A stretch of 64,000 nucleotides of DNA from Tuwongella immobilis (GTDB lineage Bacteria; Planctomycetota; Planctomycetia; Gemmatales; Gemmataceae). The DNA lies in the NCBI RefSeq assembly GCF_901538355.1, contig NZ_LR593887.1, positions 1,526,920 to 1,590,919 on the forward strand, in the 5' to 3' direction. Shown piece after piece: positions 46,754-53,691 of the stretch. The notes below the pieces were generated by a model. The model saw only the letters and a program-made list of their open reading frames with translations. It had not been told where the DNA came from and made no database searches. Positions within the stretch are counted from its first letter, which is position 1. Every line of letters starts with the position of its first letter. The position numbers were made by a program, and so were the translations under genes.

Positions 46754-47002
46754 TTGACAGCTTACAACCAGAGGGCCGCAGCGAAGGGAATTGCCATTCA
46801 TCAGAAAATGCAGTCCGAGTTTGATAATGATGGTTTCGACGTTTCTCATGAGGACGTCGACATCCGTCATCGAGAGAATGGCATCTGCTTTGAGATCCTC
46901 AGGGATATTCCGGAATCGTGGAATGCTCACTCCCGACCAATGCTTGGGGGGAACTCCATGGCGAGCAATTGTATATGTTTGAGCAGATATGAGATAGTGT
47001 AA
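46754..47002 (+). pseudogene. Toxin stump before the pentapeptide-like gene
   Basis: An open frame enters from the palindrome and reads LLTAYNQRAAAKGIAIHQK, then DIRHRENGICFEILRDIPES and MASNCICLSRYEIV before TAA, with the next gene's ATG directly after. Its position (immediately upstream of a candidate immunity gene, 5' end replaced by the palindrome) fits the C-terminal stump of a payload. No family match and no HINT. Confidence 0.4.
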
Positions 47003-47704
47003 ATGGACGAAATAGAATTGCCGCAACAGAATGAGCGAGTGGATCGAAGTCGATACCCCAAACCGGACTATTCCGTAGATGATGAGCGGATCCGCATCAT
47101 CAACACAACGGTATCCGGACTCGTGCTCGACCTCGGCACTCGGAAATATTCAGACGTCATCAAGTGGGGAGCGTATGTCTCAGATTCTGTGTTTCATCTC
47201 CACGATTCAAGCAAGTGCCATTTTTACTGCGCGACTCTCGAGCGGTGTCGATTGGTAGCAATAACCCCTCAGACGGATCCGAATTGGGGCAATCTACACT
47301 GTATCGATTGTATTTTTGAGGGGGTGTTCCGATACTGTTTGTTTGGTCGCGCATCAACTGTCAAGTGCCATCACACCCCCTTGACTCGGATCCAGCACTG
47401 CGATTTCTCCCATGCCCGCTTGGATAATTGCATTTTTCTGGACATCGATGTCAACTCGGTTGTGTGGCCGAAACAACCACACATCATCATTCACGAACCT
47501 TGGCGTCACGCGGCATCGATTCTTGGTATTTCCTCCAAACAGTCACTTCTGGGGTTCTTGCAGGACTTGGCACTGGCCAACTCGGATTTGACCGTGCGAG
47601 CCCTTTCGCTTGATTGGCTAATAACTAATAAGCTCGGCGAAAGGGATCTTGACGAATTCGTCAATTCTTGTCGGAAACTGGACTTCATCCGTGTGAACTT
47701 TTGA
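47003..47704 (+). CDS. Candidate immunity protein with pentapeptide-like repeats
   Basis: 233 aa, ATG directly after the stop of the upstream stump (TAAATG). The middle part has irregular repeats such as CHFYCATLERCRLVA, CIDCIFEGVFRYCLFG and HCDFSHARLDNCIFLDIDV, like pentapeptide or right-handed beta-helix proteins with Cys and Phe at repeat positions. The C-terminus is helical (SKQSLLGFLQDLALANSDLT). No signal peptide. Likely immunity by position; family unnamed. Confidence 0.6.
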   Translation: MDEIELPQQNERVDRSRYPKPDYSVDDERIRIINTTVSGLVLDLGTRKYSDVIKWGAYVSDSVFHLHDSSKCHFYCATLERCRLVAITPQTDPNWGNLHCIDCIFEGVFRYCLFGRASTVKCHHTPLTRIQHCDFSHARLDNCIFLDIDVNSVVWPKQPHIIIHEPWRHAASILGISSKQSLLGFLQDLALANSDLTVRALSLDWLITNKLGERDLDEFVNSCRKLDFIRVNF

Positions 47705-47790
47705 TTGCGAACCATCACCAGGAATCTGATGGCGTAAACGTGTTCACGTTGATCGCAGGGCTTGCACATCTCCAGTTCTATGGCCACTCA

Positions 47791-48360
47791 ATGTTCAAAA
47801 TCGACGGCTGGACGGTGCTTAACCGCAACGAGCAACTTCCCAGCACCAATCGGGTCATCCAGTACGCCGATGCGGGTGGCTTGTTCCAGTTTGGGACATA
47901 CCCCAACGCCCGGTCCCTTGCGGAGTATCAAGCTCGAAAAGAGCGGGAGGCCACGCAGGGCACTGATGCTGGCCAGTTGTACGAGCAGAAGGTTCGTCGT
48001 CTGTACGGCGGCGTGACGCGCATCGCTGAGGTCGTGCCGAAACTGAACGAGGAGCCAGGCGGAGAGATCGACTTTCAGACCGGCTCGCACCTGTTCGAGG
48101 TTGGCATCAGTTTTCACGGTAAACTGAACCAACAGATCCGATTATGCATCATTGCACGCATGCGAGGGCAGAAGGTGATTGGCATCCATCAGGAGGATAA
48201 CCCAGGCCGCTTCCGCGGACTCACCAATGACATCAACGCTAGGCGGTTCAATAGCCCCGATGTGGTGAGCCTCATGCAAACACTGGTAGCAAACCCTACG
48301 CCGTACATAGACGATACGCCTTTGTCGGACTGCTTCGATGGCTTCCAAAGAGTAGAGTAA
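47791..48360 (+). CDS. Family T toxin domain without HINT (copy 2, most complete)
   Basis: 189 aa if started at the ATG at 47791; the frame is open back to 47668 but overlaps the previous gene. It reads MFKIDGWTVLNRNEQLPS, then YEQKVRRLYGGVTRIAEVVP, GGEIDFQTGSHLFEVGISFH, QIRLCIIARMRGQKVIGIH and ends DDTPLSDCFDGFQRVE. It aligns with the cassette D payload throughout (IIFQDGNWVVLKNQPN matches the start), so the HINT upstream is lost. The invariant ID...E-x-G core and following basic helix suggest an endonuclease-like fold. Stop overlaps the immunity start by one base. Confidence 0.65.
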   Translation: MFKIDGWTVLNRNEQLPSTNRVIQYADAGGLFQFGTYPNARSLAEYQARKEREATQGTDAGQLYEQKVRRLYGGVTRIAEVVPKLNEEPGGEIDFQTGSHLFEVGISFHGKLNQQIRLCIIARMRGQKVIGIHQEDNPGRFRGLTNDINARRFNSPDVVSLMQTLVANPTPYIDDTPLSDCFDGFQRVE

Positions 48361-49070
48361 TGGACCCCTACATCTTGCACCTGTACCCCGCCCCTGGTGG
48401 GCGGCTTGACCTCATCGCTGGACTCAAAGCCTGGATTGCGGCCAAGGGCAGGATTGAGTACCCGGCTGCATACCGACTCGACCAGTGGGATCCGGCTGAC
48501 TCGGTGGATGCCCCATTCGCCACAGTCGGCGATCGCTTGGAGTTTAATAGCGCGGACCCCGACTCGCTGGCGGGCTTCATCGATGGCAAGTGCGTCGAGG
48601 TATGTCTTGACGCACCATTCTACACGCCGAGCATCGAAGTCTACTACTATCCGTATGCCCCGATCGACCCGCTGATCCAGTGGGTCTACCACTACCCGCA
48701 CCGCTGGGGGCTGGGTGAGGGGGGGCTGACCGCCGCGTACCGTGCCTTCTTCGCGTTCGCCCACGCTGCTGGGGCGGCATATGTGCTCACCAGTCATGCC
48801 TATGGTTACGACCGGATGAGTCAGCAGTTCGTGCAAGATCAGGGGCAGTTCTGTTTCGCGCTGGATGCGATGCGGGCGGAGCGAGGCCATTCCATGTTGG
48901 CGCTGGACATCAACATTGCGCTGGGGGCCAAACTTCCGCGGGATACCCCGACGCTCTGCAGGGAATCGATGCCTTCCGGCTACACCCGACACTGGCTGAA
49001 AGGCCATAGCCCACCTGGGCTGAGCGACGATTGGCCAAGGCTGAAGCGCCCCGGTCCTCGACCTCTCTAG
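48360..49070 (+). CDS. Immunity-like protein (family T partner, copy 2)
   Basis: 236 aa, start overlapping the toxin stop (TAATG). Same layout as the copy at 43112: MDPYILHLYPAPGGRLDLIAG start, a variable first third, then a C-terminal 430 bp differing by only a handful of bases. This mosaic suggests gene conversion between cassettes with the N-terminal part under different constraint, perhaps carrying specificity. The TAG stop coincides with the first three bases of palindrome copy 3. Confidence 0.75.
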   Translation: MDPYILHLYPAPGGRLDLIAGLKAWIAAKGRIEYPAAYRLDQWDPADSVDAPFATVGDRLEFNSADPDSLAGFIDGKCVEVCLDAPFYTPSIEVYYYPYAPIDPLIQWVYHYPHRWGLGEGGLTAAYRAFFAFAHAAGAAYVLTSHAYGYDRMSQQFVQDQGQFCFALDAMRAERGHSMLALDINIALGAKLPRDTPTLCRESMPSGYTRHWLKGHSPPGLSDDWPRLKRPGPRPL

Positions 49071-49163
49071 TGGACCAAGAACGTCGAATTGCGGGGGATA
49101 GCGAAGTATATTTCAGTCTACAGCAGAAGAGAAACCCTGCAAATTGACACGGTTGATCCAGTA
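49068..49163 (+). repeat. 96-bp palindromic element, copy 3
   Basis: Starts TAGTGGACCAAGAACGTCGA and ends CGGTTGATCCAGTA. Nearly identical to copy 2 in the left and central part. Its first three bases are the stop codon of the preceding immunity gene, and it is followed at once by a toxin stump. Confidence 0.85.
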
Positions 49164-49240
49164 GCTTAAGTTTCTCACATTTTGGTCTGGCAATTGAAGG
49201 CCACTTTACCCCCTTGCGTCTGGTCGCTCTAAACCCTTAA
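49164..49240 (+). pseudogene. Family T toxin stump
   Basis: CACATTTTGGTCTGGCAATTG at about 49180 (only 20 of these bases are diagnostic: ACATTTTGGTCTGGCAATTG) is shared exactly with the cassette D payload near 45025, and the following 40 bp also align. It is the last part of another family T toxin, cut off at its 5' end by the palindrome. No usable frame. Confidence 0.6.
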
Positions 49241-49252
49241 AGGAGGTCGTTG

Positions 49253-49555
49253 ATGAATGGCCCACCAGCCGAGTTGCTTGAGAAGATATGCTTTCTGATA
49301 CACCGAGGCTGTGTAGAGATTCGGCAATTCATCGGCGAAGGGCGGCCGGAACAAGCGTTTGCTCTCGCTGATGCGATTGAACACATTCCAGGGTACTTGC
49401 CATCGTGGAAAGATGAATACTTGGCGATCATCGCTGATTCATTTCAACGGTATCAGGCGAAGTATCACAACAAAGCGTTCGACTATTACGGCATCTTGCT
49501 CAGTGACGCCAGTACCTTTCAACATGAACTTGGCCGATGGCGGGGGGACAGGTAG
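49253..49555 (+). CDS. Small helical immunity-like protein, tandem copy 1
   Basis: 100 aa from the ATG at 49253 with AGGAGG 6 bases upstream. All-helical: LLEKICFLIHRGCVEIRQFI, then ALADAIEHIPGYLPSWKDEY and DSFQRYQAKYHNKAF. It follows a family T toxin stump and is paralogous to the next gene. No recognised family; role as immunity protein is inferred from position. Confidence 0.65.
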   Translation: MNGPPAELLEKICFLIHRGCVEIRQFIGEGRPEQAFALADAIEHIPGYLPSWKDEYLAIIADSFQRYQAKYHNKAFDYYGILLSDASTFQHELGRWRGDR

Positions 49556-49558
49556 GCA

Positions 49559-49864
49559 GTGAGCAGCGACCTGCGAACCATCCATGACAAGCTACTGCAT
49601 ATCGTGCATCTTGTGTGCTCCGATATTCGGAGGCTGTCACAGACCGCGCTGACCAAGCAGATTTACGACATGGCCGATGCGATCGAATTCGTCCCTCAAG
49701 TTCTGATTAACTGGAGGCCCGAGGCATTGTCTACCATTCGGTGGGTACTCGTCAATTTGCAGGGCAAGTATCCCGATTTGGGCGTAAAGTACACCCGAAT
49801 TCTCGACATGGACGATGTGGAATTTTTCAACAGCTATGTGCGAGTTCCGCCTGATGAAGAGTGA
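49559..49864 (+). CDS. Small helical immunity-like protein, tandem copy 2
   Basis: 101 aa starting at a GTG 3 bases after the previous stop, so probably translationally coupled. KLLHIVHLVCSDIRRLSQ and DMADAIEFVPQVLINWRPEA match the neighbour's segments at the same positions; overall identity is low, an old duplication. Acidic C-terminus (VPPDEE). Confidence 0.6.
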   Translation: MSSDLRTIHDKLLHIVHLVCSDIRRLSQTALTKQIYDMADAIEFVPQVLINWRPEALSTIRWVLVNLQGKYPDLGVKYTRILDMDDVEFFNSYVRVPPDEE

Positions 49865-50007
49865 GCGAGCAATCGAGCAAATCCGGCTCTGATTTTGGTC
49901 GATGTCTTTGTTCGTTGGCTCGAAATCCTCGCCGTTGCCGTCACGGTCAAGGGGAAGGAAGCTCCGCACAGCGAGCAATCGAGCTAGATCTCGCCATTCC
50001 GCCGGTT

Positions 50008-50069
50008 GATGGCTACCGCACCGTCGAAACGCTGCAGCCCGGCGACTTGGTTTACTCGCGCGATGAGCA
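50008..50069 (+). pseudogene. HINT fragment E
   Basis: 62 bp nearly identical to cassette D 44099-44160 (encoding DGYRTVETLQPGDLVYSRDE), flanked by unrelated sequence on both sides. It marks the right edge of the island, 75 bp before the end of modB. A short open frame from 49861 to 50154 crosses it but has no support as a gene. Confidence 0.75.
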
Positions 50070-50144
50070 TGTTTCACTCCGATCTGCTGAAATCGTACGA
50101 TGCTTCTTTCGCTCGATTTGTCGGTGTGTTTTCGGGGTCGTGCT

Positions 50145-50933
50145 TCATGTCTGATGGGGGCGGGTGAAGCGGAGGGTGAGCAGGACGGAGGTGGCGACGA
50201 TTGCCAGCAGGAGTGCGACGGCGAGGGCGGCGTCGAGTTGGCCGGTGGACCATTCGAGGTAGACGGAGGTGGCGAGGACTTCCGTGCGGAATCGGGTTAC
50301 GCCGCAGAGGACGAGAATCGGGCCGAATTCGCCGAGTGCGCGCGTCCAGGCGAGCAGGCTAGCGGCGAGAATTCCAGATTTCGCTTCGGGAAGCACGATT
50401 CGGGTGACGGCCTGCCAGCGGGTGCAGCCCAGCGTGCGGGCGACGTGTTCGGTGCGGGGATCGAGCTGTCGGAAGGTGGTTTGCAGGCTATGCACCGCGA
50501 ACGCAGTAATGACGGTGACTTGAGCGACGATGATTCCGGGGACGGCATACGTCACGGGGATGATGGTTTGCACGATGCGGCCCCATGGTGATTCGAACAG
50601 CACCAGCAGACTGAGTCCGACGACGGTGGGGGGCAGCACCAGCGGGATTTCGACAATGGCCTGAAGGATTGGCCGCCCCATAAAGCGTTCTCGGGCAAGG
50701 AGATAGCCCAGCGGAATGGCCACGGTGAGCGCGATCAGTGTAGAAGTGGTGGCGGTGGCCAGCGAGAGCCGCAGTGCGTATCGGATGGCGGGATCTTGCA
50801 GGATTTGCAGCATGCGATTCCACGGGGTGGAAAGCACATCGGCCACCAACATCGCCGCAATCAACAGCAAATACCAACCGCCCATGACGGCGAGTGCGAC
50901 GAGAAATCGGCGATCCTGGCGTGCGGGAATCAT
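50145..50933 (-). CDS. modB: Molybdate-type ABC transporter permease
   Basis: 262 aa from the ATG at 50933, which overlaps the modA stop (ATGA). Five to six membrane helices. The cytoplasmic EAA loop that contacts the ATPase is seen as EHVARTLGCTRWQAVTRIVLPEAKSG (key part ARTLGCTRWQAVTRIVLP), and ALGEFGPILVL near the C-terminus is typical of ModB/CysT permeases. It moves molybdate (or tungstate) inward with ModA and an ATPase. No modC follows: the toxin island begins right after it. Confidence 0.88.
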   Translation of the reverse strand: MIPARQDRRFLVALAVMGGWYLLLIAAMLVADVLSTPWNRMLQILQDPAIRYALRLSLATATTSTLIALTVAIPLGYLLARERFMGRPILQAIVEIPLVLPPTVVGLSLLVLFESPWGRIVQTIIPVTYAVPGIIVAQVTVITAFAVHSLQTTFRQLDPRTEHVARTLGCTRWQAVTRIVLPEAKSGILAASLLAWTRALGEFGPILVLCGVTRFRTEVLATSVYLEWSTGQLDAALAVALLLAIVATSVLLTLRFTRPHQT

Positions 50934-51709
50934 GGTTGTGGCATCTCGCGGAGCGGAAAGCCGGCGGCAGTCCAGATCGATCGCGCGGCAGGGGCGGTGG
51001 CGATCCATTGGGCCAATCGCGTGGCCGATTCGGGCTGAGTGGTTGTCTGAAGCACGGCGACATCCACCTGAGCGGAAATCGGGGCGAGTTCGGGGAGTTC
51101 GATGGCGGTCAGTGTGGGCAGTTGCCGGACGACCGCGTCCCAGACAATGCCCGCATCGACCGTGCCCAGTTCGATGGCGGTTGCCGAATCCAGCACAGTG
51201 GGCGTGGTGATGACGAGTCGCTTGGCCAGTGCGGGCCAGTGACCGCTGCGGGTGAGTTCGTCTTGGGTGCGTTTGCCGATGGCGGCCAGTTTCGGCTCGG
51301 CCAAGGCCAGGCGTCGCGGAGCGGCCACCAGCTCGGACCACTGGCGAGGCACGTTCCCGGCATCGGCACGAACTGCAACTACGGCCCGCATTTGTGTGAT
51401 GGGGATGCGTTCCCGAATGAGCGGAACCGCTGATGGCAATTGCAGATACGAATCATCGGCTGGGAGAAAGATGTCGCCTTGGCCGGTCTGTTCGATTTGG
51501 CTGAGGAGCATTTGTGAGCCGCCGAATCGGAGTTCGCAGGCGATTCCGGTTTGCGCCGTGAACGCATCGCAGATGGTCTGAATGGGGCGGCGAAGTGAAG
51601 CGGCGACGTGAATGACCAGGCCCGATGGGGCGTGAGCGGTGGGCCAAATTAGCCAGATTCCGGCGAGCAGAACGAGCAGCAGCAGAAGCAATTGCCGCAG
51701 GGGTCGCAT
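50930..51709 (-). CDS. modA: Molybdate-type ABC transporter substrate-binding protein
   Basis: 259 aa from the ATG at 51709; longer starts (51748) are possible because no strong ribosome binding site is seen. N-terminal signal or anchor RQLLLLLLVLLAGIWLIWP. Family pattern: VIHVAASLRRPIQTICDAF (oxyanion-binding AAS loop), GIACELRFGGSQMLLSQI, GQGDIFLPADDSYL, and VTTPTV-type LVITTPTVLDSATAIELG. Binds molybdate in the periplasm and passes it to ModB. Confidence 0.85.
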   Translation of the reverse strand: MRPLRQLLLLLLVLLAGIWLIWPTAHAPSGLVIHVAASLRRPIQTICDAFTAQTGIACELRFGGSQMLLSQIEQTGQGDIFLPADDSYLQLPSAVPLIRERIPITQMRAVVAVRADAGNVPRQWSELVAAPRRLALAEPKLAAIGKRTQDELTRSGHWPALAKRLVITTPTVLDSATAIELGTVDAGIVWDAVVRQLPTLTAIELPELAPISAQVDVAVLQTTTQPESATRLAQWIATAPAARSIWTAAGFPLREMPQP

Positions 51710-51817
51710 GACGAGTGGCCCGTGAATCGTTGGAGCAAACCGAGCCATTCCGAAGAATGGCCCTGCTTTGGAGCATATGATTCGGGATCGCAATTGGCCA
51801 ATCGAAGCGAGGTGCGG

Positions 51818-52261
51818 TTATTTGCTGGTGATCGCCAGATCGCCGGTTGCGGTGGGGAACTTGACCTCGTACTTCAGCGGGCTGTCTTTGGGCGAGCTGA
51901 ATTTCTTGGGTAGCACGTTGGTGGCGTTGCCGGTCATGGCGAGTTGGGCCATGTCCATGCCTTCGCCGACGGTCATTTTGGAACCCTTTTTGAGTTCGTA
52001 CTTGGCAGCGGTAACGGTGTAGCTGCCGGTGGGCAAGTTGGCATCGCCCGGAATGATCGCCTCGAAGGTGCCATCGTCTTTGGTGTTGACCGAAAACGCG
52101 GGGACGGTGGCATTGGGCGGATAAAACTGCAACGCGCCGTTGGGCATGGGGCTGCCATCCAACGTGACTTTGCCGGTGAGCTTATTGGTGCCCGGTCCGC
52201 CGCACCCGATCACTGTTACGAACAAGCCGAAGAGAAGACCGACACAAACCAATTGACGCAT
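51818..52261 (-). CDS. Small lipoprotein with transthyretin-like beta-sandwich
   Basis: 147 aa from the ATG at 52261. Signal peptide MRQLVCVGLLFGLFVTVIGC with a lipobox ending in Cys. Mature part KLTGKVTLDGSPMPNGALQF matches the lipoprotein at 21713 in type and repeats its arrangement beside a DUF1559 gene, here 120 bp upstream on the same strand. Probably exported with and bound to the same surface structure. Confidence 0.85.
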   Translation of the reverse strand: MRQLVCVGLLFGLFVTVIGCGGPGTNKLTGKVTLDGSPMPNGALQFYPPNATVPAFSVNTKDDGTFEAIIPGDANLPTGSYTVTAAKYELKKGSKMTVGEGMDMAQLAMTGNATNVLPKKFSSPKDSPLKYEVKFPTATGDLAITSK

Positions 52262-52381
52262 GAGAGATTCTCTTTCCCAAAATCCAAATCCATGGATGAA
52301 GGCAAGCATCGAGAGATTCGGCTGAATGTCTCGATGCTTCCGAATGAATCCGCGAATGTGACGAGCGGACATCGCCCCGGG

Positions 52382-53371
52382 TTATTCGCTGATGACTTCG
52401 CCGCCAGCTTTGGTGTTCATCGCAACCAGGGTGGCGTAGTTCATGCTGCTGGTGAGAAAGCGCACCGAGCCATCGCACATGACGAAGTTGGCTCCGCCGG
52501 TGTGATACGAGCTAAACACCCAGGCGTAAACACATGCTGGTCCGTTGGTGCACGTGGAATCGAATCGGGCGTTGATATGGAATCGGGCATCGCCAGCAGG
52601 CGTGCGACCATGCACCGAAGTATGCGTGCCATAACCCCAATATGGGCCGAAGACGTTGCTGGTGCCCGTGCCGGTCTTCACTTGAACGGATTCACCCACG
52701 GCGATGGTGGAGGAGGTGCCATCAATAATATCCGCCATCTTGGTCTTGCTGTTGTTGCCAAACGCACCCGCAGCGGCGGAACTATTCGCCGATTCCGCAT
52801 CGTAGTCGGTGAAAGCGCCCGTACCGAACAGGTAGTTCGATCGATAGCCGATACCCGAGTAGAAATCGGCACCCAAGCCGCGATTGACCAGTTCGGGGTC
52901 TTTATCCGACGGGCAGGTGTAAATGGGCACTTTGGTGCTGGCAACGGTGACGTTGGGATGCCCGGACGCCAGCCCCGGGGCCAAGGCATTGCCGGAGACG
53001 TTGGAGTTCGAGCCGGGCACCGTCATCACATAGAGCCGGAAGAGGTTTTCTTGCTCGATGTACGGTAGCAAGAAGACGAAACCGGTGTGGTTATATGTGG
53101 CCCACGGTTGGCCGGGGTAAAACGCCGACGTCGCACCTGCGGGGGCACGACCGGAATTCACCAGTGCGGGCGGGAAGAGGTTATTGGCCGATTCGTAGTT
53201 GTGAATCGCCAGTCCCATTTGTTTCAGGTTGTTTTGGCAGCGCATCCGGGCTGCCGCTTCACGAACCTTTTGCACGGCAGGCAGCAACAAGCCGATCAAA
53301 ATGGCAATAATCGCAATCACAACGAGGAGTTCGATAAGGGTGAACGCTCGTCGGAGTCGGAACAACGACAT
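52382..53371 (-). CDS. DUF1559 domain protein with prepilin-type N-terminus (copy 3)
   Basis: 329 aa from the ATG at 53371 with AGGAGG 6 bases upstream. Prepilin signal [20 protein letters not shown] followed by [19 protein letters not shown]-terminal H-X9-DG motif YHTGGANFVMCDGSVRFL. The middle differs from the tandem pair at 19-21 kb, so it is not a recent copy of them. Co-directional with the lipoprotein gene downstream. Confidence 0.92.
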   Translation of the reverse strand: MSLFRLRRAFTLIELLVVIAIIAILIGLLLPAVQKVREAAARMRCQNNLKQMGLAIHNYESANNLFPPALVNSGRAPAGATSAFYPGQPWATYNHTGFVFLLPYIEQENLFRLYVMTVPGSNSNVSGNALAPGLASGHPNVTVASTKVPIYTCPSDKDPELVNRGLGADFYSGIGYRSNYLFGTGAFTDYDAESANSSAAAGAFGNNSKTKMADIIDGTSSTIAVGESVQVKTGTGTSNVFGPYWGYGTHTSVHGRTPAGDARFHINARFDSTCTNGPACVYAWVFSSYHTGGANFVMCDGSVRFLTSSMNYATLVAMNTKAGGEVISE

Positions 53372-53691
53372 GCCTGGCCTCCTGAGATCGACCAAATAAG
53401 GAAGAGTGTGTGTCAGATGGGAGCGAATGGACACTTGAGAAGAAGCGTTCCGCTCGGCGACACGCCTATCATTCATGCAAGTGTGGTGCCGTCTGCTGGA
53501 TTCTCAGTGATTTTTCACGGTTCCACGCGAAATTCCATCGAAATGACGCGGAATCCGCTGCTTTGAATGCGGCGGCATTGTCACAAACCGGCGATCCGCG
53601 GCGCGCAATTGCACAGGAGTCGGGCAGTCTCTGTTGGGTTCCATGCACGATCGTCGACAATACTCGTCTGTGGGTGTCGTTGGATCATTCC
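53372..53691. other. Intergenic region upstream of DUF1559 copy 3
   Basis: 320 bp without a convincing gene. It lies upstream of the DUF1559 gene and downstream of the TPR gene, all on the minus strand, and must hold the DUF1559 promoter. No terminator-like hairpin with a T-run was seen. Confidence 0.4.

Noticed and set aside
45808-49163. 96-bp palindromes as integron attC sites
   Set aside because: Length and cassette-border position fit, but the ends do not show the RYYYAAC and GTTRRRY boxes (they read GTTAATC or GTTGATC), and no integrase is in the window.
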